A stretch of DNA of 64,000 nucleotides from NCBI GenBank assembly GCA_023630215.1, contig JALPRQ010000002.1:310001-374000 (forward strand), given 5' to 3'. Source of the DNA: Rhodobacteraceae bacterium NBU2976 (GTDB lineage: Bacteria; Pseudomonadota; Alphaproteobacteria; Rhodobacterales; Rhodobacteraceae). Made by a program: the position numbers and the translations under genes. Positions 8,873-17,822 of the stretch are shown in pieces. A model generated the notes under the pieces. The model saw only the letters and a list, made by a program, of their open reading frames with translations. It had not been told where the DNA came from and searched no databases. Each line of letters opens with the position of its first letter. The first letter of the stretch is position 1.

Positions 8873-9574
8873 TTAATTTACAGCCTTCAGCTCGGCAGAA
8901 AGGTCTGCAAACACATCGACAAAGCGCTGTAGCTCGTCAGAATTGTCAATTTCCGAGAAGAAATAATAGCTGAGCACAGTGCCATTCACGACGCTGCCGG
9001 TGAACAGGTTCTGTTCTCGGAACTTCTGTCCGTCAATGACACCCTCGCCAATCATGTGACCGATAACCACATTATCGTCCATATGCACCGTGACAAATCC
9101 TTGCGATTGTTCCAGTTCGGTTTGATATCCCAAGTCGCGTTGGGTTGCTTCGACATTGGCAAGGACGCCGTCGAAATACTCATCACTCAAACCTGCCAAC
9201 GCCCCGTCTTTTGCAAGGCTGGTCATAACAGAGTTCAGATCCTCTTGCGTCAGGCTTTGTCCGTTGAACGCGCGACTGGCCAAATCATTCACGCCGACAT
9301 AAATCCACGGATAGATGATTTCGGTCGCTTCGGGCTTCTTTTGCGAACCTGTCACACAGGGTTCAAACACGGCGACGGGTCGGGGCAGTTCGGGGGACAA
9401 GGCACGAACCTGAGCAAGGTAATCGAGCGTCGATATCCCGCGCCATCCTTCGGTCACATTGCAAAAACCGTCGGGCAACGGGATCGTGAAGGTTTGACCG
9501 CTGGCCGAGATGGAAATGCTCTGGGCAAAGGTTGGCTGGCTTATCGCCAGTAGGAACAAAATAATACGTTTCAT
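8873..9574 (-). CDS. Exported protein, function unknown
   Basis: 233 residues. The N-terminus is a Sec signal peptide (MKRIILFLLAISQPTFAQ), so the protein should reach the periplasm. The mature chain has two cysteines (in DGFCNVTEG and FEPCVTG) that could form a disulfide. No domain is recognised. It lies 3 bases downstream of the RNase T2 gene on the same strand, so the two are very likely co-transcribed. Confidence 0.75.
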   Translation of the reverse strand: MKRIILFLLAISQPTFAQSISISASGQTFTIPLPDGFCNVTEGWRGISTLDYLAQVRALSPELPRPVAVFEPCVTGSQKKPEATEIIYPWIYVGVNDLASRAFNGQSLTQEDLNSVMTSLAKDGALAGLSDEYFDGVLANVEATQRDLGYQTELEQSQGFVTVHMDDNVVIGHMIGEGVIDGQKFREQNLFTGSVVNGTVLSYYFFSEIDNSDELQRFVDVFADLSAELKAVN

Positions 9575-9577
9575 GAA

Positions 9578-10210
9578 TTACCTCAAAGGAAAGAAATCTG
9601 CGGACATTGTGCAATCGCGGATAACGTTGCGACCGCATATTCTGGGGTCAAGATCTTTGGTCAGGCAGATGCGGGCCTCTTGTATCAAACCTGCTTTGCA
9701 GGTGATGGTGATACCGTCAGGGTCAAGATTTGGGTTCACCTCCAGAAAAGCGGCTTCGACCACGTCGGGGTGCAGCGACATTTCGTCCGCAATCCGGCGC
9801 AGGATGTCGGGCATTTCAACAGCCTTGAACGCCGCCCGCGCCGCGTCATAGTACGCCTCGGCCGACAGGCCCGAACAGCGGCCATGTTTCTGCCACTGAT
9901 ACCACGCTAAACCGCTGCTGCCGAACACGTCCGTCTGCGCCCCGGTCATGGCGCGCGAAGGATCGCGTTCCGTGGTGCGGCAGTAGGACGGCCAACCGTT
10001 TTCATATTGCGGCCACAACCCATGCACGGACCAGCCGCGCCCCGTCTGACGGCATTCGGGCGCACCACGCTCATCCCCCTCCAGTTCGCACCAATTTGGG
10101 ATCCAACTTAGCGACAGGACGTAATAGTCAAAGTCGCCCGCGACCTCGCCGTCCGCCCAAACGGGGGTGGCGATCACAAACGCACAAAGGGTCTTTATTA
10201 TCCAATTCAT
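9578..10210 (-). CDS. Ribonuclease T2 family protein, exported
   Basis: 210 residues with a signal peptide (cleavage likely after PVWA). Both catalytic histidine blocks of the T2 family are present: WSVHGLWPQY and WQKHGRCSG. Several cysteines (WCELE, PECRQ, SYCRT, RICLT, DPRICG, RDCTM) fit the disulfide-rich fold. The enzyme cleaves RNA without base specificity through a 2',3'-cyclic phosphate, probably in the periplasm for nutrient salvage. The frame stays open upstream to 10573, but the signal peptide and the divergent trcR gene at 10311 show that the true start is 10210. Confidence 0.9.
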   Translation of the reverse strand: MNWIIKTLCAFVIATPVWADGEVAGDFDYYVLSLSWIPNWCELEGDERGAPECRQTGRGWSVHGLWPQYENGWPSYCRTTERDPSRAMTGAQTDVFGSSGLAWYQWQKHGRCSGLSAEAYYDAARAAFKAVEMPDILRRIADEMSLHPDVVEAAFLEVNPNLDPDGITITCKAGLIQEARICLTKDLDPRICGRNVIRDCTMSADFFPLR

Positions 10211-10310
10211 CTGCCTTATATAGCGCTCAGAATTCCCCGCGAAAACCTCAAACCGCGCCCCGCGCAACCGAGTTTTCGGCAACGGGACAAGTTTGTTTAA
10301 GGAGAACGCT

Positions 10311-11039
10311 ATGGCCCTGCCATTGATGCCCAAAGCCACCGCCGTCTGGCTGGTTGACAACACGACACTGACCTTCAAGCAGATCGCCGATTTCACCGGC
10401 CTGCACGAGTTGGAAGTGAACGGAATCGCCGATGGCGAAGTTGCAATCGGCGTGAAGGGATTTGACCCGATTGCCAACCGGCAATTGACCGCGGACGAGA
10501 TCAAGCGCTGCGAAGATGACCCCAAAGGCAAGTTGCAGCTGTGGCACAATCCGGCAGCCGAAGGGGAAACCAAACGCCGTGGCCCGCGCTATACTCCCTT
10601 GTCAAAACGTCAGGACCGCCCGGCGGCAATTGCCTGGTTGGTGAAGTTCCATCCGGAATTGTCGGACGGCCAGATCAGCAAACTGGTTGGCACCACGAAA
10701 CCGACAATCCAGTCGATCCGCGAGCGGACGCACTGGAATATCTCCAACATTCAGCCGGTCGATCCGGTCGCGTTGGGCATGTGCAAGCAGATCGAACTGG
10801 ATGCAGCCGTTGCCAAAGCGGCAAGAAAGAAGGGCGACGAGATCATGTCTGATGACGAGCGTATGAAGCTGGTCTCGACCGAGCAGTCGCTGGCGATGGA
10901 TGATCAGCCCAAAATGCCGTCGAATATTTCCGGGCTGGAAAACTTCTCTCTGAGTGAGGATGATCCCAAGGGGAAAGAGGATTTTTCGGACGCGGACAGT
11001 TTCTTCAATCTGCCCGACGAGGACGAAGACGAGGAATAA
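10311..11039 (+). CDS. trcR: Cell cycle transcriptional regulator TrcR (DUF1013)
   Basis: 242 residues. The start MALPLMPKATAVWLVDNTTL and the following helix-turn-helix-like region (LTFKQIADFTGLHELEVNGI) are typical of the DUF1013/TrcR family, which is largely confined to Alphaproteobacteria and belongs to the CtrA/GcrA cell-cycle network. A second HTH-like block sits at SDGQISKLVGTTKPTIQSI. The C-terminus is strongly acidic (DEDEDEE). AAGGAG lies 6 bases before the ATG. The gene is monocistronic, with a perfect terminator directly behind it. Confidence 0.9.
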   Translation: MALPLMPKATAVWLVDNTTLTFKQIADFTGLHELEVNGIADGEVAIGVKGFDPIANRQLTADEIKRCEDDPKGKLQLWHNPAAEGETKRRGPRYTPLSKRQDRPAAIAWLVKFHPELSDGQISKLVGTTKPTIQSIRERTHWNISNIQPVDPVALGMCKQIELDAAVAKAARKKGDEIMSDDERMKLVSTEQSLAMDDQPKMPSNISGLENFSLSEDDPKGKEDFSDADSFFNLPDEDEDEE

Positions 11040-11045
11040 AACAAA

Positions 11046-11067
11046 GGCCGGGAAACCGGCCTTTTTT
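11046..11067 (+). terminator. Rho-independent terminator of trcR
   Basis: GGCCGG-GAAA-CCGGCC is a perfect six-base stem with a stable GNRA tetraloop, followed by TTTTTT. It starts 7 bases after the stop codon. Confidence 0.95.
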
Positions 11068-11866
11068 AATGTTCCTGTAACGGCACCGGATCGCGCAGCA
11101 TACGCCCACCATCCAGTGTCAGCACCTGACCTGTCATGAAATTTGACATGTCGCTGGCAAGATAGACCGCCGTGTCGGCAATTTCGCGTGCATCGGCGAC
11201 ATAGCCCAGCGGCGTATGGGCGGCGATGATGTCTTCTATTGTGTCATCCTCCCGAAGATATTCCCGCAGGCTAGTGGTTTTGACGCTGCCAATGGCAATG
11301 GCATTTACGCGCACCCCGTCAGCCGCATAGGTCAGCGCCATGGACCGTGTCAGCTGTGTCAAGGCGGCCATTGAAACAGAATAGGCCAGCAAACCCGGCA
11401 AGCTGCCTTGATGCGTGGTCGAGGTCAGGTTGATGATACTGCCAACGCTGTGATGATCCTCGCGTTCGCTGGCGGTTGTTGCCATCAGTTTCGCGACATG
11501 CTGCGACAACCGGAAATTTGCGGTGACATTGCGATCTAGAAGCCGGGGCAGCATTTCATAATCGTCATCTGGATCAATGGCAAAAAGCCGTGCGGCATTG
11601 ACCAGAATGTCCACCGTTTCAAACCGGTCGATACTGGCCGCGATCAGGTTCTTGATGTCCAGCTTCTCGGACAGGTTGCCGTGAAATTTCAGCACCTCTC
11701 CCTCGCTGCCTTCCAACACCTCGGCTTCGATGTCGAGCTGCTTTTCGTCGGCGTCTGCAAGAATGACATTGGCCCCAAGTTCGCAAAATCGCCGGGCGAT
11801 CGCCAATCCACATCCCGAGGCGGCCCCAGTAATGATGGCCGTTTTCCCTGACAGGCTAATTGGCAT
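11066..11866 (-). CDS. SDR-family oxidoreductase with altered active site
   Basis: 266 residues with the full short-chain dehydrogenase fold: a cofactor loop TGAASGCG (residues 14-21), NAA at 90-92 in place of the usual NAG, Ser149 (NLTSTTH), Tyr162 and the C-terminal PG-equivalent region. The catalytic YxxxK reads YSVSM, so the lysine at position 166 is a methionine, checked on the nucleotide sequence (TAT TCT GTT TCA ATG). That lysine normally lowers the tyrosine pKa and binds the nicotinamide ribose, so activity may be lost or changed. The gene stands alone and ends inside the T run of the trcR terminator. Confidence 0.85.
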   Translation of the reverse strand: MPISLSGKTAIITGAASGCGLAIARRFCELGANVILADADEKQLDIEAEVLEGSEGEVLKFHGNLSEKLDIKNLIAASIDRFETVDILVNAARLFAIDPDDDYEMLPRLLDRNVTANFRLSQHVAKLMATTASEREDHHSVGSIINLTSTTHQGSLPGLLAYSVSMAALTQLTRSMALTYAADGVRVNAIAIGSVKTTSLREYLREDDTIEDIIAAHTPLGYVADAREIADTAVYLASDMSNFMTGQVLTLDGGRMLRDPVPLQEH

Positions 11867-11920
11867 TTCCCTCTCCGATTCCTGTTGTCCCGTTTCAGCC
11901 TACGGTAAGTGTCGCCCTAT

Positions 11921-12904
11921 TTACAGGACATTTCGGCTGTTGGGACGTTTGGCATGAACCACTTTGTAGACCCCGGTCTGGGCCACGATTTCCCAGTGGC
12001 GAAAATACTGATCCAGCGTCGATTCATAGGGCAATTGCCGGTTGGCAACGCACAGCATCTGGCCACCCGGCTTCAGCAAACGCGCGGCGGCTTGGATGAA
12101 CCCCTTGCCCAATGCGGGGTCGGCGGCGCGGTCATGATGAAATGGTGGATTCATGATGACACCGTCGTAGCGCATCGATTTTGGCAGGGCATGAACATCC
12201 GCCCAGTGAAACCTGGCGCGAGGGTCAGAGACATTTTGCTTTGCGCAGGTCAAGGCAAGATGTTCGGCCTCGAATAAGTCCAGATGGGTGATGGTCGGGA
12301 AGTTGCCCAATAGCTGGGCCGAGAGATATCCCCATCCCGCGCCAAGGTCTGCCCATTCGCCCGAGAGTTTCGCCGGCAAATGTTCCAGAAGCAGTGCCGA
12401 ACCGGGATCAATCCGGTCAGCGCTGAACACACCGGGGCAGGTCAGATATCCATCCGCATTCTTGGTGATCTGACCACCGATCTGCCAATCTTCGGCCGGA
12501 AACGGAGGGAACCACATGACTTTGCCATGTGATTTTGACTGCACCCCGTCGAGGGTGACGCGGGCTTTGACCGCTTTGACTAGGGAATCCATGCCATCGG
12601 TTTTCGCCCCGCTGACAATCACAGAAGTTTCTGCCATCGCACAGGCACGCGCAATATTGGCAAGGTTTTCCGCGCGCGAGCGAGTCAGAATAACGATGAC
12701 CATCGAGAAGCGGCCATCGGCGCTGGGGGTCACGGTATAGCCTTTTGCCTGAAGCGCATCGGCGACGGGTTTGAATCCCTGTTCAATCAGAAGTGAATTC
12801 GGATCGACGGTAAGGTCCTGTCCAGCGCGTATGATCAGACATGACGAAGGCCAGTCGAGCGCGCCGCTCTCAAAGGGCAGGAACGCCCGTTGGGTATCGG
12901 CCAA
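11921..12904 (-). CDS. RsmC-like class I SAM-dependent methyltransferase
   Basis: 327 residues. The C-terminal half carries a SAM loop (ADLGAGWGYLSAQLL, about residues 190-205) and the N6/N2-type catalytic motif NPPFH. That combination marks the small methyltransferase domain of 16S rRNA guanine-N2 methyltransferases of the RsmC/RlmG group. The N-terminal half is the degenerate duplicated domain usual in RsmC. The target G1207 is inferred from family resemblance. The TTG start lies 3 bases after the clpS stop with AAGGAA in front, so the two genes are coupled. Confidence 0.8.
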   Translation of the reverse strand: MADTQRAFLPFESGALDWPSSCLIIRAGQDLTVDPNSLLIEQGFKPVADALQAKGYTVTPSADGRFSMVIVILTRSRAENLANIARACAMAETSVIVSGAKTDGMDSLVKAVKARVTLDGVQSKSHGKVMWFPPFPAEDWQIGGQITKNADGYLTCPGVFSADRIDPGSALLLEHLPAKLSGEWADLGAGWGYLSAQLLGNFPTITHLDLFEAEHLALTCAKQNVSDPRARFHWADVHALPKSMRYDGVIMNPPFHHDRAADPALGKGFIQAAARLLKPGGQMLCVANRQLPYESTLDQYFRHWEIVAQTGVYKVVHAKRPNSRNVL

Positions 12905-12907
12905 GGG

Positions 12908-13258
12908 CTATTCCTTTTCCATGGTGCATTGCAGAGGATGCTGATTGCGGCGCGCGTAGTCCATAACCTGCGTTACCTTGGTTTCCGCGATCTCATGGGC
13001 AAAGACCCCAACGACGGCCACCCCCTTGATATGCACGGTCAACATCAACGCTTCGGCTTGCGAGCCGCTCATCCCGAAAAAGCGTTCCAGAACATGCACA
13101 ACAAATTCCATCGGGGTGTAATCATCATTAAGCAGCAAAACCTTGTAGAGCGGCGGCTTGGCCGTTTTCGGTTTCACCTTGGTGATGACACCGGTTTCGT
13201 TGTCATTATCAGGATGGTCTGCTGCCATCGTCACGGGGATGAGCATATCGTTGTGCAT
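12908..13258 (-). CDS. clpS: ATP-dependent Clp protease adaptor ClpS
   Basis: 116 residues from the ATG at 13258. The ClpS core is plain: [20 protein letters not shown], then the helix VLERFFGMS and [12 protein letters not shown]. ClpS binds N-degron substrates and delivers them to ClpAP. The residues that form the N-end pocket (NDD, TPMEF) are present. No clpA follows; the downstream partner is an rRNA methyltransferase gene. A TTG at 13264 is a possible but less likely start. Confidence 0.95.
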   Translation of the reverse strand: MHNDMLIPVTMAADHPDNDNETGVITKVKPKTAKPPLYKVLLLNDDYTPMEFVVHVLERFFGMSGSQAEALMLTVHIKGVAVVGVFAHEIAETKVTQVMDYARRNQHPLQCTMEKE

Positions 13259-13264
13259 TCTCAA

Positions 13265-13677
13265 TCTCTCGGTTGAAGGAACAATATAGTCAAACCGAGC
13301 CGTCAGAAAAAGGGGTAATCACTTACAGATGAGGTAAGGGCATGTCATTTCACCAGACCTGATCTTGAGACCCGACCCGGTTGTTTGGGCCAAAATCACA
13401 ACAATTTTAAGGTTCGGCCAAGATGGGTGGCGCGATTGATCGTGATACCTGCGGGATCTTTGGCGACCCACCAACCGCAATATCCTGTGATGCCCCGTGT
13501 AAGTGGGCACAATTTGTTCCCCTGATTGGGTGACTGATTCACTTTAGCAACACCTCTAAGCCTGCTGAAAATAAACTGTTTTCTTGATCGGCAAACTCGT
13601 GTTACCTTGCGCCCAATAACAAGGCACCGGAATACCGGGCCACGAGGCAGACAATTCGAAAGATCGGCAGAATTTCG
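13265..13677. other. Long intergenic region between divergent clpS and the DD-carboxypeptidase gene
   Basis: About 410 bases with no credible reading frame or RNA gene. It must contain both divergent promoters. The only structure I see is a short hairpin TGCCC/GGGCA at 13491-13509. No clear operator or tRNA-like fold was found. Confidence 0.5.
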
Positions 13678-15120
13678 ATGTATAGTATTTTGATGCGGGG
13701 TTTCGCCCTCGTTCTTACCGTTATGGTGTGGGCCGGTGTTGCCCAGGCCGCGCCGTATGCCGCTCTGGTCATGGATGCACGCACCGGCGAGGTCTTGCAT
13801 TCACGCAATGCGGATACCCAGTTGCATCCAGCGTCGCTGACAAAAATGATGACGCTGTATATCGTTTTCAACGAGATCGAGGCCGGGCGCTTAAGTCTGG
13901 ATCAGCAGATCACCATCAGTCGCGAAGCGGCCGCCGAACCCCCGTCCAAGCTGGGATTGCGCGCCGGGCAAACGATTGCCTTGCGCTATCTGATCCGAGC
14001 TGCGGCCATCAAATCGGCAAATGATGCCGCCCATGCGTTGGCGGATGCCGTGTCGGGGTCCGAGGCCGAGTTCGCCCGATATATGAATCAGGTTGCGGCG
14101 CAGATGGGGATGACCAATACCCATTTTCTGAACCCGCATGGATTGACCCAAGTCGGGCATTATTCCACCGCACGGGATATGACAATCCTGGGACGTCGGC
14201 TGTTTTACGATTTCCCGCAATATTACAACCTGTTCAGCCGAATTTCGGCGGAAACGCCCTTGCGCACTGTTTATAATACCAACCGCCGTTTCCTTCAGGC
14301 CTATCGGGGCGCTGACGGGATCAAAACCGGGTATACGAATGCGGCGGGGTTCAATCTGGTCGCGTCGGCGGAACGCAATGGCGAACGGATCATCGCCACC
14401 ATGTTTGGCGGCACATCGACTGCACAACGCAATGCACAGGTGGCGAAGCTGCTGGATATGGGGTTTGAACGTGCCCCCACGCGGGTTGCGGTTGTCCGAC
14501 CGCCAAGATTGACAATCGTGCCCCCGGGGGCGGCTGCGCCTGTGCTGATGTCAGGATTGGTGACGCGTGCGGACCGACCCGTGATGCGGGCGCAGACGGT
14601 TGATGTTTCGCCATCGTTGGTGCTGATGACACGCAACATAGACAGTCTGGTTTCGACTGTCGTGGAAAGTCCGCCTATCGCGCCGCCAATTGCGGATGCC
14701 GAGGAAATAGCGGCTGCGCTAACCGCGGCCTTGCCCACCAACACAATTGTGGAGACGCTGGAAGCGCCGATCCGACGCCCCGACAGTCTGGGGACGGCTG
14801 TTGTTCCTGTGCAGACGGCCAGTCTGGTGCCACAGGCGGCCCTGACCTCGATTGATCCCGTGCCGGCGCAAGGGGATTGGTCAGTGCAGTTGGGCACCTA
14901 TGGCAATCGTACCAATACCGAGAAGCTGCTAATCCAGACGGCGCTGATGGATTTGGATTCGCTGCAAGGCGCCGAGCGTCGGGTCGAGGTGACACAAGTG
15001 CAAGGCGTTACCATGTATCGGGCCCGCTTTGTCGGACTAAGTCAGAATGATGCCATCAAGGCCTGCGAGCGACTGCAAAGCCGCAACGCCGATTGCGAAG
15101 TCATCAGCCCCGGCGCCTAG
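13678..15120 (+). CDS. D-alanyl-D-alanine carboxypeptidase with C-terminal SPOR domain
   Basis: 480 residues. A signal sequence ends at VAQAA. The three penicillin-binding motifs are present: SLTK (residues 43-46), SAN in KSANDAA, and KTG in GIKTGYTNAAG. It should trim the terminal D-alanine of peptidoglycan stem peptides in the periplasm. A long Pro/Ala/Thr-rich linker leads to a SPOR domain (about residues 400-480, beginning DWSVQLGTYGN) that binds denuded glycan at the septum. The SPOR tail suggests recruitment to the division site. Its stop overlaps the convergent mipZ stop in a shared CTAG. Confidence 0.92.
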   Translation: MYSILMRGFALVLTVMVWAGVAQAAPYAALVMDARTGEVLHSRNADTQLHPASLTKMMTLYIVFNEIEAGRLSLDQQITISREAAAEPPSKLGLRAGQTIALRYLIRAAAIKSANDAAHALADAVSGSEAEFARYMNQVAAQMGMTNTHFLNPHGLTQVGHYSTARDMTILGRRLFYDFPQYYNLFSRISAETPLRTVYNTNRRFLQAYRGADGIKTGYTNAAGFNLVASAERNGERIIATMFGGTSTAQRNAQVAKLLDMGFERAPTRVAVVRPPRLTIVPPGAAAPVLMSGLVTRADRPVMRAQTVDVSPSLVLMTRNIDSLVSTVVESPPIAPPIADAEEIAAALTAALPTNTIVETLEAPIRRPDSLGTAVVPVQTASLVPQAALTSIDPVPAQGDWSVQLGTYGNRTNTEKLLIQTALMDLDSLQGAERRVEVTQVQGVTMYRARFVGLSQNDAIKACERLQSRNADCEVISPGA

Positions 15121-15899
15121 AACAGGATTTCCACTTCCGGAAGGTTGAGGGCGCGCAGGAGATCGCGCACCTCTTGCCTTGCGGCAACATGCGACAGGGT
15201 CATATCTTCGGCCTGATCCAGCAGGGTCAGGCCATTCAGGAACAGTTCGCGAAAGATCACACGCTCGCTAAAGCCGGGGACCAGCCGGAACCCGATCCGT
15301 TTGGACAGGTCAACAAGCGCTTCACCAACCTTGTGTTTGTTCCGCGCGTTCAAGACCGACATTCGGTTGCGCAGCACGACCCAGTCAATCGGATCCTTTC
15401 CGGCAACGGCGCGGGCCTGCCGCGCCTTCCAGACCATTTCCGCATAGATCGAAGGTCCCTTGACGCGCCCGGTTACGGAATCCATCCGCGCCAACAGATC
15501 AAAATCGATCAGGCTGTCATTCAAGGGCGTGATCAATGTATCGGCCACCGCGTGGGCCAGTTGAGCGTAATGAGTATGCGCACCGGGGCAGTCGATGATG
15601 ATGAAGTCCAGCGCCGATAGCGCGGCAAGGGCGGTGGTGAAGTTTTCCTCCTCCTCGGACGCGGCGAGGCGTTTGCTGTCATGGGCTGAAAGTGACAGAC
15701 GCTGTACGAGCGGCAACCCAACGGCATCGGGATTGGCGGTGCGATTCTCTATATAGCGGTGAAAGGTTGACTGACGCAGGTCAAGGTCCAGCGCCCCAAC
15801 CGTTTTGCCGCTGTTCAAGAGCGCCACAAGAATATGCATGGCCGTTGTCGATTTTCCCGACCCGCCCTTCTCGTTACCCAGAACGATGATATGCGCCAT
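15117..15899 (-). CDS. mipZ: Division-plane positioning ATPase MipZ
   Basis: 260 residues. The deviant Walker A motif GNEKGGSGKST at the N-terminus places it in the ParA/MinD ATPase superfamily. The following DLDLRQSTFHRYIENR and the long basic helices match MipZ, the alphaproteobacterial gradient-forming inhibitor of FtsZ that binds ParB at the origin. The ATG at 15899 follows GAGGCA and puts the P-loop at its usual distance. The gene runs toward the SPOR carboxypeptidase gene, another septum-linked protein. Confidence 0.93.
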   Translation of the reverse strand: MAHIIVLGNEKGGSGKSTTAMHILVALLNSGKTVGALDLDLRQSTFHRYIENRTANPDAVGLPLVQRLSLSAHDSKRLAASEEEENFTTALAALSALDFIIIDCPGAHTHYAQLAHAVADTLITPLNDSLIDFDLLARMDSVTGRVKGPSIYAEMVWKARQARAVAGKDPIDWVVLRNRMSVLNARNKHKVGEALVDLSKRIGFRLVPGFSERVIFRELFLNGLTLLDQAEDMTLSHVAARQEVRDLLRALNLPEVEILF

Positions 15900-15915
15900 T
15901 GTCTGCCTCAAATGA

Positions 15916-15943
15916 AAAACGCGCCTCTTGCCGGGCGCGTTTT
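15916..15943 (-). terminator. Rho-independent terminator of rpmE
   Basis: A ten-base perfect stem (AAAACGCGCC/GGCGCGTTTT) with an eight-base loop lies 31 bases past the rpmE stop. On the minus strand it ends in TTTTTC. It separates rpmE from mipZ. Confidence 0.88.
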
Positions 15944-15973
15944 ACGTAACTGATTCCGTCTGTGCGGAAAAGA

Positions 15974-16195
15974 TCAGAAGCCGAGGCCTTTGTATTTGTC
16001 TTTGAATTTCGAGACGCGACCACCGGTATCCATCAGCTTCTGGTTACCACCGGTCCATGCCGGATGCGAGCTCGGGTCGATATCAAGGGTCAGCGTGTCA
16101 CCCTCTTTCCCGTAGGTGGAACGGGTTTCATAGGTCGTTCCATCGGTCATCTTCACGGTGATCGTGTGATAATCCGGATGCAGATCATTTTTCAT
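15974..16195 (-). CDS. rpmE: 50S ribosomal protein L31
   Basis: 73 residues, starting [19 protein letters not shown] and containing the L31 signature [19 protein letters not shown]. The zinc-binding CxxC of C+ type L31 proteins is absent, so this is a zinc-independent C- form, as is usual in Alphaproteobacteria. It lies downstream of the acidic-tailed membrane protein gene, separated by 130 bases, and has its own terminator. Confidence 0.95.
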   Translation of the reverse strand: MKNDLHPDYHTITVKMTDGTTYETRSTYGKEGDTLTLDIDPSSHPAWTGGNQKLMDTGGRVSKFKDKYKGLGF

Positions 16196-16325
16196 TTTCT
16201 ATCTCCTGTCGGCGGGACTGATCATCTGGCGGCCATACCGGTCAAACGTCGCCCCGCGAAAACTGAAGCTGCGCAATACAGGATCGGACAGATGAGAGCA
16301 AGGGAATTGTCACAGTTTCTGTGGA

Positions 16326-17339
16326 TCACCCGCGAGGGTCGTCTTCGTCGTCTGACTCAAATTCGTAATCGTCATCGTCGTCATCGACGTAACCCGCGCT
16401 GACCGGCACAATCTGCCCGCCCATCCGGGCCTGACGCAAGGCTTTCAGGTCCACTTTGGGACCGGTATTGATGAGCCCGGTCATCTCCTCGATATCGCGT
16501 TTGCGACGCTCCTCATCAACACCAAGATATACCTTGTAGGCCAAAGCCGCCGCGGCAGCGATCAAGCAGGTTGCCCACATGGCATATATGACAATCGCGG
16601 AATTTAGTGTGAGTGTGAAATCCTGATAGGTAAAAATCGCAACATTGTAGGTGCTGAACCAGTCCTGCGACGTTGCGGTTTCGCCACCTGCGAACCAAAT
16701 CAAGAGTGCTGACGGAACGAAAAGGAAGAGCATTCCCGTAACAAACAGATTAAGGAACTGGCCGCCAATGCCCCACAGCTGGTCATGGCGCGGCGGGTTG
16801 TCAACGGCCATCGCGGCGATGCCCGCAAAGTTGGTTGCAAATGTGGCGATCGCAACCACGAGTCCAAACACAGCACCTAGCAGCAAAATGATGGGGAATG
16901 TCTGAAAGAGTTGTTCCAGATAGTAATCCTGAAAGACACCTCTGCCCTCACGAATCTCTCTGAACTCTTCTAGGAATTCGGGGGTTAGTATTTTCAAACC
17001 CGCAATGATTGTCGCCCACATGAAAATATTAACAATCGTCGTGCCGAGGGATCCGTTGAAGCGCATAGCTCGCCAGGTAACGCCGCCCAATTTTCCAAGG
17101 TCTGAACCCGAGGTTACGCGCAAGATTGTCATGCCGCCGCGAACCGCAAGGATCATCAGAAAGAACTGGAGCGGCGAATAGAGCAACACAACCAACATGC
17201 CCAACGCGACTGGTTCGTCAATTAATAGACCAACACCAAGGTAAACGGCGTAGAAAGTAATCGCGAGTGCCGGAAGCCAAAAAAGAGCAACCGGGAAGGA
17301 CAAGAAGAAGGATCGAATGACGAAGCTAATGACGTTCAT
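16326..17339 (-). CDS. Multi-pass membrane protein with acidic C-terminal tail, function unknown
   Basis: 337 residues. At least five or six hydrophobic segments are spread over residues 1-270, followed by a cytoplasmic-looking region (YLGVDEERRKRDIEEMTGL) and a very acidic tail containing six consecutive aspartates (DDDDDD). No domain is recognised. It sits 104 bases downstream of the rplS terminator on the same strand. It is expressed separately from, or only by read-through of, the ribosomal block. Confidence 0.7.
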   Translation of the reverse strand: MNVISFVIRSFFLSFPVALFWLPALAITFYAVYLGVGLLIDEPVALGMLVVLLYSPLQFFLMILAVRGGMTILRVTSGSDLGKLGGVTWRAMRFNGSLGTTIVNIFMWATIIAGLKILTPEFLEEFREIREGRGVFQDYYLEQLFQTFPIILLLGAVFGLVVAIATFATNFAGIAAMAVDNPPRHDQLWGIGGQFLNLFVTGMLFLFVPSALLIWFAGGETATSQDWFSTYNVAIFTYQDFTLTLNSAIVIYAMWATCLIAAAAALAYKVYLGVDEERRKRDIEEMTGLINTGPKVDLKALRQARMGGQIVPVSAGYVDDDDDDYEFESDDEDDPRG

Positions 17340-17399
17340 GGCGCGGAGAATGCCGTAATTTGAACGCGCTGAAAAGAGTTTCGTTTGCTTTGCAATAAA

Positions 17400-17425
17400 A
17401 AAGGGCGCCCCGCGGGACGCCCTTT
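17400..17425 (-). terminator. Rho-independent terminator of rplS
   Basis: AAAGGGCG pairs with CGCCCTTT around a ten-base loop that can extend the stem through CCC/GGG. The minus strand continues as TTTTTTATTG. It lies 18 bases past the rplS stop and closes the ribosomal block. Confidence 0.92.
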
Positions 17426-17443
17426 AACCGGAACCGGTTGGAC

Positions 17444-17821
17444 TTATTCGTCGTCCAGCGGTTTGTAGTTGGTTTTCTCGGCGATACGGGCCGATTTGCC
17501 GCGACGATCACGCAGGTAGTAGAGTTTCGAGCGGCGGACCTTACCGCGACGCACGACCGTGATATTGTCGATGTTTGGCGAGTGGAGCGGGAACACACGC
17601 TCGACACCTTCGCCGAAGGAGATTTTGCGCACGGTAAAGGATGCGCCGATGCCTTTGCCGCCGTTACGGCCGATGCAAACGCCTTCGTAATTCTGCACAC
17701 GAGAGCGCGTGCCCTCGGTCACTTTGTAGCCAACACGTACGGTGTCGCCAGCCTGGAAATCCGGGATCTCTTTGCCCAGTTCCGCGATTTGTTCAGCTTC
17801 GAGCTGTTCGATAATGTTCAT
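17444..17821 (-). CDS. rplS: 50S ribosomal protein L19
   Basis: 125 residues beginning [20 protein letters not shown], with the L19 core [19 protein letters not shown] and [21 protein letters not shown]19 lies at the 30S-50S interface. The start at 17821 is one base after the trmD stop, so the genes are coupled, as in the classic rpsP-rimM-trmD-rplS operon. Confidence 0.97.
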   Translation of the reverse strand: MNIIEQLEAEQIAELGKEIPDFQAGDTVRVGYKVTEGTRSRVQNYEGVCIGRNGGKGIGASFTVRKISFGEGVERVFPLHSPNIDNITVVRRGKVRRSKLYYLRDRRGKSARIAEKTNYKPLDDE

Positions 17822-17822
17822 T

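Noticed and set aside
10211-10573. N-terminal extension of the RNase T2 gene
   Set aside because: The extension would overlap the divergent trcR gene and bury the signal peptide, which is clear at 10210.
13265-13677. Possible small gene or RNA in the clpS upstream gap
   Set aside because: Open frames there are antisense shadows without start context, and no stable fold beyond a five-base stem was found.
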